This document shows positions 9,473 through 18,733 of a stretch of 64,000 nucleotides of DNA, piece after piece; the first letter of the stretch is position 1; each line of letters begins with the position of its first letter. Below the pieces are notes generated by a model. That model saw only the letters and a list, made by a program, of their open reading frames with translations, made no database searches and was not told the DNA's origin. Location: the NCBI GenBank assembly GCA_017477335.1, contig JAFUVY010000013.1:1-64000 (forward strand), in the 5' to 3' direction. Position numbers and translations under genes: made by a program. This stretch comes from Bacteroidales bacterium (GTDB lineage: Bacteria > Bacteroidota > Bacteroidia > Bacteroidales > UBA932).

Positions 9473-10873
9473 TCAGTCAAGATTAGGGTCATAGGAACCG
9501 GGCTGGAAGCCATCGTCGCCACGTACGCAGCCGCGGCAGTCGTAGGCAAATGCATTGGGGGTAACCCAGGTTGCAAAGGCACGCCCCACGACGGAAATGC
9601 CGCAGTAGGCCGACGGGTCAAAGCCAATGGCCGCGTCATAAACCTCATCGGCCACGGCGTAGCCCTTGAGATTCTCCTGAATCTGGCTTATATTCCACTT
9701 CCAGCAGTAGCCGTCCAGCTCTCCGTCTATCACGGACTCTGCCTTGTAATCCAGGGTTACTATGGGGTCGTTGCATCCGCTGCCCAGAGCAACGTTGCCT
9801 ATAACATTGTAGCCAAGGGACTTGTAGGTTCCGCTGGAGTTGAGTATAAGGGCGCTGCCTTCCGGATTCAGGTTGATGATGAGGTTGTTAATGAGGGTGC
9901 TGCCTCTGTCGGCCTTGGATTCGCAGCGGAAGGCCGCGTCGTTGGTGCCGTTTGCCGGGCGGTTCTCTATAATGGTGTTGCTGGACAGGAAGAACGCTCC
10001 GCCGCCGTTCACGGGGCAACCTGCTCCTACGTTATCCACGAAGGTGCAGTTGTTAGCACAGACAACACCGTCTGAGAGCTGTACGGCAGAGCCCCACTGA
10101 CCGGTAATGGTATTGCCGGAGAAGAAGCAGTTGTCCATGAATATGACGGAGGTCTTGCCTATGGCGCGGATGGCCCCGCCCCTGCTGTTTGCGGAATTCC
10201 CAAGGAATTTGCAGTTTTTGAGCTTAAGGTAGCCTTCCTTGATGAAGGCGCAGGAGCCGCCCTCGTGGGAAGCAGTTCCCGCAACGGGGCTGCTGTTGTC
10301 CTGGAAGATGCAGTTGCGGCACTCCACCGCGGTAGTTGTAAAGGGGCCGTTTATGCCGATAACCGCAGAACCCAGGCCTGCGAGTTCCTCGTCCATGCTG
10401 TCGGTCTGCTTGAAGCCGCGGAAGGTTATGTTGTCAAAACGGACGTTTCCGTTGGTGACATGGATAAAGCCTTCCGGCCCGGTAAATACCGTAGGGTACA
10501 GGGCGGGGTCGCATTTGGAGAGGTCGTCGTACTGAAGGTCCTTGCTGTAGCCTCCCCTGATGCACAGGATATCCACGGTCACGGGCAGATAGCCTTTTTC
10601 CGGATCTATGGTGTATTCACCCTCCTGGATGTGGATTCCACAGTCTCCCAGGGATACGTTGGGACTGGACATCATGGTGAGGAATTCCTTGAAGGAAATG
10701 GCATTGTTCCAGTCGCTGCCGTTCTTTACCCCGGAGCCATTCTGGGTCACGTACCAGTTGGAATTGAATTCCTGCGGCTGTTGGGTCGCCCCGGTTGGCG
10801 GTACCATCTCAAAGTAGGGCTGACATGATGCCACTACCATAATTATTGGGACTAAAATATGAAGCTTTTTCAT
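9473..10873 (-). CDS. Surface lipoprotein with right-handed beta-helix (paralogue)
   Basis: 466 residues with a lipobox at C17 (V-V-A-S-C) and a short linker, then repeated units such as C-x-F-L-G-N-S-A-N-S-R-G-G-A-I and C-x-F-S-G-N that suggest a parallel beta-helix. The end (D-C-R-G-C-V-R-G-D-D-G-F-Q-P-G-S-Y) resembles the end of the neighbouring 568-residue protein, so the two are probably an ancient duplication. The gene lies between susD (11 bases) and its paralogue (two bases). This is where PULs usually carry surface glycan-binding lipoproteins, so I infer a ligand-binding role. No enzyme motif was recognised. Confidence 0.78.
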   Translation of the reverse strand: MKKLHILVPIIMVVASCQPYFEMVPPTGATQQPQEFNSNWYVTQNGSGVKNGSDWNNAISFKEFLTMMSSPNVSLGDCGIHIQEGEYTIDPEKGYLPVTVDILCIRGGYSKDLQYDDLSKCDPALYPTVFTGPEGFIHVTNGNVRFDNITFRGFKQTDSMDEELAGLGSAVIGINGPFTTTAVECRNCIFQDNSSPVAGTASHEGGSCAFIKEGYLKLKNCKFLGNSANSRGGAIRAIGKTSVIFMDNCFFSGNTITGQWGSAVQLSDGVVCANNCTFVDNVGAGCPVNGGGAFFLSSNTIIENRPANGTNDAAFRCESKADRGSTLINNLIINLNPEGSALILNSSGTYKSLGYNVIGNVALGSGCNDPIVTLDYKAESVIDGELDGYCWKWNISQIQENLKGYAVADEVYDAAIGFDPSAYCGISVVGRAFATWVTPNAFAYDCRGCVRGDDGFQPGSYDPNLD

Positions 10874-10884
10874 AATCCTGCGTT

Positions 10885-12675
10885 TTAAATGGTGGAGTAA
10901 CCGGGGTTCTGGACCAGGTAGCGGTTAAGTTCCAGGGTGGATTTAGCCAGAGGATAGAGGCGGTTGTGGGTGTCCGGATCGGCCGCCTTTTCCCACCACT
11001 CATCTTCAAAGCGGTTCCAGCGGATAAGGTCCTGACGCCTGCGGCCTTCAAATATGAACTCCCTCATCCATTCGTCCAGGAACTCGTCGGCCGTAAGGGT
11101 GACCGTGCCGCCGTCGGAGCCCTGGTAGGCGATTGCGGAGGTGAAGTTCTCGTAGTTACGCTTGCGGACAGAGTTCAGGAGGGCGCCGGCCTCGCGGACG
11201 TCGCCGTCACGGAAGCGGCACTCGGCCTTGGAATAGATTACCTCTGCAAGGCGGAGTTCGGTATAGTCGGACTCTATGTAATATCCTCCCGCATAAGGGT
11301 AGAAGGGATATTTCACGCAGTACAGGCCGGAATTCATGTCTCCGTTGAAGATGGTGGATTCCGCACGGGAAGCATCCGTGATGGTGCCGCTTGGGGCTCC
11401 GGTAGTGAAGCCGCCGCACTGGTCCAGCAGGTAAATGTCATATCCGGATGAGGACTTGGCCCTGTTGCCTTCCTTGTCTATTATGTAACCTTCCAGGAAG
11501 AACATGCCCTCGCGGGTATTGTTGGATGTGTTTTTGTACTGCCGGTAGCGGAGGTCGCCGGGATATTTCTGGAACTTCTGCGTGGGGCTCCCCAGCTTGT
11601 AGCCGTAGGCCGATCCGGAGAAGGGGCGGCGGGGATTGCGGTTGTCAAAGGACGGCGACAGGTGCCAGCGGGGGTTGCGGCCACCGTCCGGGGCTATCTC
11701 CAGGTAGTTCTGGGAGTTGTAGGGAAGGCCTCGGCCGTAGATGGTACGGCGGTCGTTCTGCATGTGCCAGGAGGTGGTTCCAAATGAGGCCGGGATGCCG
11801 AAGATGACTTCCGGACACTTTTCGTTATCCCAGTCAAAGGGGCCGTACCAGGTCTCGGAGAGGGCGTAATAGCCGAACTCACCGTTAAGGATGCGGTCGC
11901 ACATGGCCTCGCACTTGTCGTAGGCGGGAGTGCCCATCCAGGCTTCCGTGTTAAGGTACAGACGGACCAGAAGGGTTGCAACGGCACCCTTGGTGTACTG
12001 GCCCTGGTAAATGTCCGGACCGCCGGAGCCCACTTTGTCCGGAAGGAGCCTCAGGCAATCCAGAAGTTCGCTTTCTATGAACGAGTACATAACTTCCGGA
12101 GCTACCTGGCGCTTGCGTTCCGGCTTTTCGTTCTCTTCCGTGGAGGAGGAGGTGATGAGCTGGCAGTTGCGGTAGAAGTCAAAGAGCCTGAGGTAGGCGC
12201 TGGCCCTGGCCGCACGGAGCTGGCATTCAAAGGATGCCCACTCGGCCTCCGTGATGTCGGGGAATTTATCGTGGTCCAGGCGTCTGATATCGTCCAGGAC
12301 CAGGTTGCACTGGGCTATTCCCTGATAGGAATTCACCCAGAAATTACCTACATACCCCTCCACAAGCTGGCCGGAGATGTCCTGCCAGTCGTGCTTGTGC
12401 CAGTCGTTCCAGATACCGCCGTCCCACCAGCCGTAGGAGTCCATCTGGGGGGTGAAGAATACATCGGCCGGGAGTTCCTGCATGGGAACGTAGCGCTGGA
12501 CGGATTCAAAGAAATGCTCGAAGGGACGGAACACGGCCTTTACCACGTCGGATTTCTTGGTGTAGTAGTTTGCCGACATGAGCCCGGAGTAAACGTGCTC
12601 GTCCAGATTTGTGCAGGAGAAGGCGGCTGCCGCTACGGCTACGCCCGCCACTATAGATTTGATGAATGTTTTCAT
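10885..12675 (-). CDS. SusD/RagB-family nutrient-binding outer-membrane lipoprotein
   Basis: 596 residues with a lipobox at C21 (A-A-A-F-S-C-T-N-L-D), the S-x-x-N-Y segment of SusD N-termini, a TPR-like helix with R-A-x-R-A-x-A-Y-L-R-L-F-D-F-Y, and the C-terminal E-F-x-F-E-G-R-R-R-Q-D-L-I-R-W-N-R-F signature. SusD proteins form the lid of the SusC channel and capture the ligand at the cell surface. The gene is 13 bases after susC. Specificity cannot be predicted from the family alone. The adjacent glycerophosphodiesterase suggests a glycerophosphodiester-bearing ligand, by inference only. Confidence 0.95.
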   Translation of the reverse strand: MKTFIKSIVAGVAVAAAAFSCTNLDEHVYSGLMSANYYTKKSDVVKAVFRPFEHFFESVQRYVPMQELPADVFFTPQMDSYGWWDGGIWNDWHKHDWQDISGQLVEGYVGNFWVNSYQGIAQCNLVLDDIRRLDHDKFPDITEAEWASFECQLRAARASAYLRLFDFYRNCQLITSSSTEENEKPERKRQVAPEVMYSFIESELLDCLRLLPDKVGSGGPDIYQGQYTKGAVATLLVRLYLNTEAWMGTPAYDKCEAMCDRILNGEFGYYALSETWYGPFDWDNEKCPEVIFGIPASFGTTSWHMQNDRRTIYGRGLPYNSQNYLEIAPDGGRNPRWHLSPSFDNRNPRRPFSGSAYGYKLGSPTQKFQKYPGDLRYRQYKNTSNNTREGMFFLEGYIIDKEGNRAKSSSGYDIYLLDQCGGFTTGAPSGTITDASRAESTIFNGDMNSGLYCVKYPFYPYAGGYYIESDYTELRLAEVIYSKAECRFRDGDVREAGALLNSVRKRNYENFTSAIAYQGSDGGTVTLTADEFLDEWMREFIFEGRRRQDLIRWNRFEDEWWEKAADPDTHNRLYPLAKSTLELNRYLVQNPGYSTI

Positions 12676-12688
12676 ATCCTATGCATCT

Positions 12689-15658
12689 TTAGAAACCAAG
12701 TTGAACTCCAAGAATGCACTGGAACGCGGAAGGATAGTAGGAAATGCTTCCTCCGAACGTTCCGGGGGTGAGACCGTTCACCGGGTACACGGACGGATCC
12801 ACGCCGGTGAACCTGGTGAGCGTATAGATGTTGGAAGCGGTGACAAACACCCTGAGCTTTTCTATGTACTTCATGTCAAAGTTGTGGGTGTAGCCAAAGC
12901 TTATCTGGTCCAGCTTAAGGTAGTCGCCGGGCTCTATGAAGTAGTCCGTGAGGACGTTGCGGCCACGGGTGACGGCGGCGTTCCTGGCATAGGCGCTGCG
13001 GAGCAGGTTGGTGGTCATGCTCTGAAGGCCGTAGTAGAAGTCGTGGACGTTGAAAATCTCAAAGCCAAGTGCCGTACGCAGGGAGATGGACATGTCAAAA
13101 TCTCCCAGGCGGAAGTTGTTGGTAAGGGAGCCGGTGAACTTGGGAAGGCCGTTGCCGGTGACGGTTTTATCGGCCTCGGTACCCTGGGCGATGGGAATAA
13201 TCTTATTGTCGGCGGAATAGATGAGCCAGTCCCCGCGGCTGTCCACGCCTGCGTAGCGGTAGGTGAAGTAGTTACCCACTCTCTGGCCTTCCTGCAGACG
13301 CTGGAGCGTACCGGGATTGTTGGGGTTGGACATAGTGCACATGGAAATGTACTCCTGGCCTTTGAAGATGTCGTTGGAGAAGCTCTCGAAGCGGTTGTCG
13401 GAGGTTGCTCCCACAAAAGTGAAGGACCAGTTGAAGTTTTCCTTGCGTATGGGGTTCACCGTGAGGTCCACCTCCACGCCCTGGTTACGCATGGAACCTA
13501 CGTTTGCCACGATGCTGGCCGACAGGTTGGGCGGAACTGCCACGCTGTAGGTGCCCAGAAGGTCCACCTGGTGGCGGTTGAAGTAGTTGATGGAACCTGT
13601 TATACGGTATTTGAACAGGCTGAAGTCCACGCCCACGTTCTGGTTGTAACCTTTTTCCCACCTGAGGTCCGGGTTCACGTTGCCGCTGGGGCCCCAGACG
13701 TGGAAGCGCTCTCCGTTATACTGGTAGTAGCCGAAGGAGCGGTAAGTGGCAAGGGACAGGTAGTTGCCGATGTCCTGGTTGCCGGTGACACCAAAGTCGT
13801 AGCGGAGTTTGAGGTCGTCCACCACGGAGGAGGCAAAGGAGAAGAAAGGCTCCTCGGAAAGCCTCCAGCCCACGGAAACAGCCGGGAAGTTACCCCATTT
13901 GTGATTGGCGCCGAACCTGGAAGAGCCTTCGTGACGTATGGAGGCCGACAGCAGATAGCGTTCCTTCCAGTCATAATTGGCCCTGGCAAAGAAAGCTATG
14001 AGGGTGTGGTCCGACTTGGAGGATGACATCATTACCTTGCCGTCTTCTGAGGCCAGGGAGCCCTCCCCAATGTTGTTGTAAAGGGTGGCGTCCGTGGTGA
14101 AGTTGGTGTTGTTGGCAGAGAAGGAGTCGCTGACGCCGTAGGCATAGGAGTAACCGGCCATGAGGCGGAGCTTGTGGCCGTCAAGTTTCATTGCAAAGTT
14201 GTTCACCCACTCCAGGTTCATGACCTGGGAAGTGGAGGTGCTCCTTTCCGCATGACCGGTAGTACCTGCATTCACCTGTCCGGAATAAGTGGACGGGGCG
14301 TAGTAATAACCGTACTTATCCGTCACGTGGTCAGAGACGGTGACGAGTGAATTCAGCTCCAAGTCCGGATGCGAGGGGACCAGCAGGGGCAGCAGATTCA
14401 GCTTTGCGCTGGCATTCATCTCCAGAAGGCGGACCTTGTCAAAACTTATCACCTGGGAAGCGGTTTCCACAAGGTTGGAGCCTTCCGCACCCACGGCAAA
14501 CTGGTAGAAGCCGTTGGGGGAGTTCTGGTCATAGACAGGATAGGTGGGGTTGTTCTGAAGTATGGCCGCAAAACCAACGGAGTTGTTCTTTTCTATAACC
14601 CTTGGAGTAATGCTGGCAGTGAAGGTGAACAGGCCGCTCTTTGTGGTATGGTTTGCCGTGGCCCTTCCGCCGTACTCCCTGCGGTCAGATCTGAGGTCTA
14701 TGCCGTTTGCGTAGCGGTAGTCTCCGGTGACGCGGTAGTTGCTGCGGGCGTTGCCGCCGGACACCGTAAGGGTGTGCATGTGTACCATACCGGTGCGGGT
14801 GGAGACGTCGAACCAGTCCGTACTGGCGCCGAAATCGGCCAGGGGGTTGTTGGCGCAGCGGTAGGCCCTGTACTGGGACGGGGTGAGCATAGTGAGTTCC
14901 TTCTTGGGAAGGTTCACGGTGAAGGAACCGCTGTACTGGGTGTGGACGTTGCCGTCCCGGGAGCCTTTCTTGAGGTTCACCAGGATGACGCCGTTGCCGC
15001 CACGGGTACCGTAGATTGCGGACGCAGCACCGTCCTTGAGGACGTCGATGGATTCAATGTCGGCAGGGTTGATATTGGTCATGTCGCCTCCCGGGATGCC
15101 GTCTATGACGTAGAGGGGGCCGGTGCCGGCCTGGCGGGAGGAGACGCCGCGGATCTGGATATCGGCCTGGTGGTTGGGGTCTGCCATCTGGGAATTATCC
15201 ACATTAAGGCCTGACACCTTGCCCTGGAGCAACATCCTGGAATCCAGGGACATGACCTGATTCAGTTCATTGGAGGAAACATGGGAAATGGCGGATGTCA
15301 TTTCACGTTTTTTCATGGAGCCGTAACCTACTACCACCACCTCGTCAAGTGCGTTCATGGACTGTTCCAGGACCACCCTGAGGCCTTTTTGGCCGTGGAA
15401 GGTTACTACTTTGTCTTCAAAGCCGATGGAGGAAAACACTACGTTCTTCCCGGAAGCGACAGTGAGTGAAAAATTGCCGTCCAGGTCTGAAACGGTGCCG
15501 TTCCTGGTCCCCTGCTCATATACAGAGGCTCCAATGACGGGTTCGCCGTCCGTGTCCACCACCGTGCCGGTGAAAATTCCCTGTGCAAAAGCGGGCAGTG
15601 ACATGAGCACAGCCGCCGCAAGGGCTGCCATCCGGGCAGACAGAGGTTTGGTTAGCAT
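12689..15658 (-). CDS. SusC/RagA-family TonB-linked outer-membrane transporter
   Basis: 989 residues. A signal peptide (A-A-V-L-M-S-L-P-A-F-A-Q) is followed by a carboxypeptidase-regulatory-like domain (G-T-V-V-D-T-D-G-E-P-V-I-G-A-S-V), then D-E-V-V-V-V-G-Y-G near residue 104, the plug with the A-S-A-I-Y-G-T-R-G-G-N-G-V-I-L-V segment, and a long beta-barrel ending in F. It imports ligands captured by SusD using TonB energy. It follows the glycerophosphodiesterase by 20 bases and precedes susD. No ECF sigma factor, anti-sigma factor or hybrid two-component regulator is present nearby, which is unusual for a PUL. Confidence 0.96.
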   Translation of the reverse strand: MLTKPLSARMAALAAAVLMSLPAFAQGIFTGTVVDTDGEPVIGASVYEQGTRNGTVSDLDGNFSLTVASGKNVVFSSIGFEDKVVTFHGQKGLRVVLEQSMNALDEVVVVGYGSMKKREMTSAISHVSSNELNQVMSLDSRMLLQGKVSGLNVDNSQMADPNHQADIQIRGVSSRQAGTGPLYVIDGIPGGDMTNINPADIESIDVLKDGAASAIYGTRGGNGVILVNLKKGSRDGNVHTQYSGSFTVNLPKKELTMLTPSQYRAYRCANNPLADFGASTDWFDVSTRTGMVHMHTLTVSGGNARSNYRVTGDYRYANGIDLRSDRREYGGRATANHTTKSGLFTFTASITPRVIEKNNSVGFAAILQNNPTYPVYDQNSPNGFYQFAVGAEGSNLVETASQVISFDKVRLLEMNASAKLNLLPLLVPSHPDLELNSLVTVSDHVTDKYGYYYAPSTYSGQVNAGTTGHAERSTSTSQVMNLEWVNNFAMKLDGHKLRLMAGYSYAYGVSDSFSANNTNFTTDATLYNNIGEGSLASEDGKVMMSSSKSDHTLIAFFARANYDWKERYLLSASIRHEGSSRFGANHKWGNFPAVSVGWRLSEEPFFSFASSVVDDLKLRYDFGVTGNQDIGNYLSLATYRSFGYYQYNGERFHVWGPSGNVNPDLRWEKGYNQNVGVDFSLFKYRITGSINYFNRHQVDLLGTYSVAVPPNLSASIVANVGSMRNQGVEVDLTVNPIRKENFNWSFTFVGATSDNRFESFSNDIFKGQEYISMCTMSNPNNPGTLQRLQEGQRVGNYFTYRYAGVDSRGDWLIYSADNKIIPIAQGTEADKTVTGNGLPKFTGSLTNNFRLGDFDMSISLRTALGFEIFNVHDFYYGLQSMTTNLLRSAYARNAAVTRGRNVLTDYFIEPGDYLKLDQISFGYTHNFDMKYIEKLRVFVTASNIYTLTRFTGVDPSVYPVNGLTPGTFGGSISYYPSAFQCILGVQLGF

Positions 15659-15678
15659 AATGTTGTATTTGGTTTTAG

Positions 15679-16896
15679 TTAGTTGTTAAGCAGCTGTTTG
15701 CCGGCGGCAAGGAGGGCGGCCCTGGCCTCGGCAGGAGTATCCACGTGGATGCAACGGGTGGCCGGGAAGACTTTGTAAATGTCCTCCACCTGGGCCTGGG
15801 TAAAGTTGCGGGGATACAGCTGGGCGGTGTTCAGAGTGTAAATAGCGTTGACCGTAAGTATGGTTCCCGCATTTACTGCACTTGCCACCGTAGAGGCCGA
15901 TGTAGGCTGCTTCCCGGAATCCACTTTGCCGTTGGCCGATGCCGCCGCTGTGGTGGGATTCCATCCGCACTGGGTAAAGTACAGGTAGTCGGCATTGCCG
16001 TTATCCACCAGGTACTGGGCCTGGGAAACCCATGAGTATGCGTTGCAGTCCGGGTTGGTGGAAAGAGCGGCGCGTATCTTTTCCTGAGTGTTGCAATAGA
16101 AGAGGACCTGCTGGGTCATGCCCTTGCGGTAAACGGCTTTCACCGCCTCCGGGATGTTGACGTCGCGGTCACCGATATCCACGTTGATGTAGATCCGGCC
16201 TTTGCAGGCATCCAGGAACTCGTCAAAGGTGAGCATCTTCTCCGAAGTCGCATTTCCGTTGCGGTCCTTGAGGTTGTAGGATTTTATCTGCTCCAGGGTT
16301 TTGGATTTGATGCTTCCGGAGCCCGTGGTCTCGCGGCCCAGGTCCGAATCGTGGGAAACCACCAGGACCCCGTCCTTTGTGGTGAAAAGGTCCATTTCAA
16401 AGATGTCCACCTTGTCCGCGACGCACTTTTCTATGGCGGGAAGGGAGTTCTCCGGAATGGAGAAGTCCGACGAATTGCCCCTATGGGCCATCACAAGGCA
16501 GAGTTTGGGATTCTCCTTGAGTTTTTTGGCAACCACCTGAAGGGCTTCCAGCTTTTCCACATACACCTTGAATGTCTGCTTTTCCACCTCCTCGGGCACC
16601 ATGGTAACGGTGATTGTCTTGGAGCCGTACTGCTCAAAGGCATAGGAGACTATGCCGGAGCCTTTGTGCGTAACTGTCTTTTCCTTCCCGAACTTGACGG
16701 TCACTTCCGTTTCCGGGGAAAGGTTTAAAAGACTCACGGTTATTTTCTCTCCTTTAAGGGCCAATCCTGATACCGCCTGGTGGCAGACAACGCCTGGGGA
16801 AAGGTCTTCCTGCCCCGTGGGGTCGTTTCCCTTAGTGCAGGCCGATGCCGCCAGCACCGCCGCTGCAAGCAAAAGAATGTGGTTGAATCTTTTCAT
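15679..16896 (-). CDS. Glycerophosphodiester phosphodiesterase lipoprotein
   Basis: 405 residues. The lipobox ends at C20 (L-A-A-S-A-C), then a beta-rich domain of about 110 residues comes before the catalytic TIM barrel. The barrel has the GDPD signature: H138-R139-G, E150 in I-P-E-N-S, E167 and D169 in F-E-M-D-L, and H182 in V-V-S-H-D. The family splits glycerophosphodiesters such as deacylated phospholipids or teichoic-acid glycerol units into glycerol 3-phosphate and an alcohol. The lipobox places it in the periplasm or at the surface. It directly precedes susC. The N-terminal domain looks Ig- or carbohydrate-binding-like, with no firm family. Confidence 0.9.
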   Translation of the reverse strand: MKRFNHILLLAAAVLAASACTKGNDPTGQEDLSPGVVCHQAVSGLALKGEKITVSLLNLSPETEVTVKFGKEKTVTHKGSGIVSYAFEQYGSKTITVTMVPEEVEKQTFKVYVEKLEALQVVAKKLKENPKLCLVMAHRGNSSDFSIPENSLPAIEKCVADKVDIFEMDLFTTKDGVLVVSHDSDLGRETTGSGSIKSKTLEQIKSYNLKDRNGNATSEKMLTFDEFLDACKGRIYINVDIGDRDVNIPEAVKAVYRKGMTQQVLFYCNTQEKIRAALSTNPDCNAYSWVSQAQYLVDNGNADYLYFTQCGWNPTTAAASANGKVDSGKQPTSASTVASAVNAGTILTVNAIYTLNTAQLYPRNFTQAQVEDIYKVFPATRCIHVDTPAEARAALLAAGKQLLNN

Positions 16897-16907
16897 TTTA
16901 CCTGGTA

Positions 16908-17714
16908 TTAGTTCAATGTGTTGGTCAGTTCTATGAAATCCTCTACGGAAAGCTGTTCGGGACGGCGGGAGAAGATCTCCCGGGAGAGAAATTCGCTCAG
17001 CTGTTCCTGAGACCAGCCCTCCCTGGCGGCTTTGGCGGCCGCAATGGGCTTCAGGGGATTGCGCATCATTTTGCGCCGCTGTCCGAAGGCTGTCTTTACC
17101 ACGGTGCGGAACAGTTTTTCGTCGCAGCCAAGCTCCGTGCGGGAATTTCTCCTGAGGCGGATTACGGCACTCTCCACCTTGGGCGGAGGTGCAAAGCAGC
17201 CGGAGCCTACGGTAAAGAGGTACTCAATGTCGTACCAGGCCTGAAGGAGGACGCTGAGGATGCCGTAAGTCTTGCTTCCGGGGCCTTCGGCAATGCGCTC
17301 GGCCACTTCCTTCTGCACCATGCCAACCACCTCCGGTACGCGGTCCTTGTAGTCCAGGACCTTGAAAAATATCTGGGAAGATATATTGTAGGGGAAGTTT
17401 CCTATTATAAGGAAGTCTCCCGGGAACACTTTTTCCAGGGGAAGACGCAGGAAGTCCGCCTGCATGAGCCGGCCCTGCATTCCGGGGAAATGCGTGAGGA
17501 GATAGTCCACGCTTTCTCCGTCTATTTCCACAAGTTTAAGGTCCAGCTCCTTCCTTTCCAGAAGGTACTGGGTAAGGACGCCCATACCGGGGCCCACTTC
17601 AAGGACCTGGGCATCGGCATGGGTGAGGTCCAGGGCATCCACAATGGCACGGGCCACTTTCTGGTCCGTCAGGAAATGCTGTCCCAGGGCTTTCTTGGCA
17701 CGTACTTCCATCAT
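16908..17714 (-). CDS. rsmA: 16S rRNA (adenine1518/1519-N6) dimethyltransferase
   Basis: The 268-residue length is typical of RsmA/KsgA. It opens A-K-K-A-L-G-Q-H-F-L, followed by the SAM motif L-E-V-G-P-G-M-G-V-L-T, D-A-D-F and the catalytic G-N-F-P-Y-N-I-S-S. It dimethylates two adjacent adenines at the 3' end of 16S rRNA during ribosome maturation. I chose the ATG at 17714, which overlaps the murB stop as ATGA; a second ATG follows directly. The glycerophosphodiesterase begins 11 bases after the stop, leaving almost no room for a separate promoter outside the coding sequence. Confidence 0.96.
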   Translation of the reverse strand: MMEVRAKKALGQHFLTDQKVARAIVDALDLTHADAQVLEVGPGMGVLTQYLLERKELDLKLVEIDGESVDYLLTHFPGMQGRLMQADFLRLPLEKVFPGDFLIIGNFPYNISSQIFFKVLDYKDRVPEVVGMVQKEVAERIAEGPGSKTYGILSVLLQAWYDIEYLFTVGSGCFAPPPKVESAVIRLRRNSRTELGCDEKLFRTVVKTAFGQRRKMMRNPLKPIAAAKAAREGWSQEQLSEFLSREIFSRRPEQLSVEDFIELTNTLN

Positions 17715-18733
17715 ATATGTTCCACCTCGGGGTGCAACGTGACGCCGTATTTAGCCTCCACGGCACGGATAATGGCGTTTTCCAGCGCCACTATCTCGTC
17801 GGGGGTCGCATCCCCGCTTTCGTTCACTATCACAAGGGGCTGATTGCGGTACACCCGGGCTCCGCCGTTGGCCTTGCCCTTGAAACCGCACTGCTCTATC
17901 ATCCAGGCGGCGGGAACTTTTATCCTGTCCCCCACCTCAAAGTGAGGCACTTTGCAATCCTGCCCGTTATCTTCCTTCGCTATGCTTACTATACGTTCAA
18001 AATGTGCCTTGTCCACAACCGGATTGCAGAAAAAGCTTCCGGCCGATCCGGTCACCGCCGGGTCCGGCAGTTTTGCATTCCGTATTCCTATGATTGTGTC
18101 ACGGATGAGGCGGGGAGAAAGGACTTCCTGCCCTTCCAGGGCCTTCCGGATGCCACCATAGTCAAGGACGGGGCGGGGATCGGCGGAGAGGCGATAGGTC
18201 ACATAGGTGATAATGTACCTGCCTTTCCAGTCCGTTTTGAAAAGGGAGGTGCGGTAGCCATAGGCACAATGGGACGGGGAGATGTGAACAAACTTGCCTT
18301 CCAGGGTGTCCCAGGCCCGGATATCGGCCAGGATGTCCTTGACTTCAACGCCGTAGGCTCCTATGTTCTGCACGGCGGAAGCACCGCACTCGCCGGGGAT
18401 GAGGGAGAGATTCTCCGGTCCCCAGAGGTCCTTTTGGGCCGCCCAGTCGCAGAAGGCGTCAAAGACTACGCCGGCCCCAACTGTTACAAGGCCGCTGCCC
18501 GGGTCCCATGCGGGAGCGCCGGTTATGGCTACGTGCAAAACGGTGCCGGGGAAGTCACCCCTGAACAGGAGGTTGCTGCCGCCGCCCATCACCATCAGAG
18601 GCTTGGGGAGGGAAGCAAAATCCAGCTCCTGAAGGTCTTCCTCGGCCGTTATTTCCACAAAAAGGGCACAGCGGACTTTCATCCGGAAGGTATTCCGGGT
18701 GGACAGGTCAAAGTCTGCCGTGCGGGTAATCAT
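17711..18733 (-). CDS. murB: UDP-N-acetylenolpyruvoylglucosamine reductase
   Basis: 340 residues. The FAD-binding part carries M-G-G-G-S-N-L-L-F, and the substrate domain has [17 protein letters not shown]. The reductive-centre serine lies in [11 protein letters not shown] and the C-terminal Glu in H-P-E-V-E. It reduces the enolpyruvyl group to make UDP-MurNAc for peptidoglycan in the cytoplasm. The length and the Y-G-Y-R-T-S-L-F loop fit the long type I (E. coli-like) MurB. It overlaps aspS and rsmA by four bases each, so the three are translated from one message. Confidence 0.96.
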   Translation of the reverse strand: MITRTADFDLSTRNTFRMKVRCALFVEITAEEDLQELDFASLPKPLMVMGGGSNLLFRGDFPGTVLHVAITGAPAWDPGSGLVTVGAGVVFDAFCDWAAQKDLWGPENLSLIPGECGASAVQNIGAYGVEVKDILADIRAWDTLEGKFVHISPSHCAYGYRTSLFKTDWKGRYIITYVTYRLSADPRPVLDYGGIRKALEGQEVLSPRLIRDTIIGIRNAKLPDPAVTGSAGSFFCNPVVDKAHFERIVSIAKEDNGQDCKVPHFEVGDRIKVPAAWMIEQCGFKGKANGGARVYRNQPLVIVNESGDATPDEIVALENAIIRAVEAKYGVTLHPEVEHI

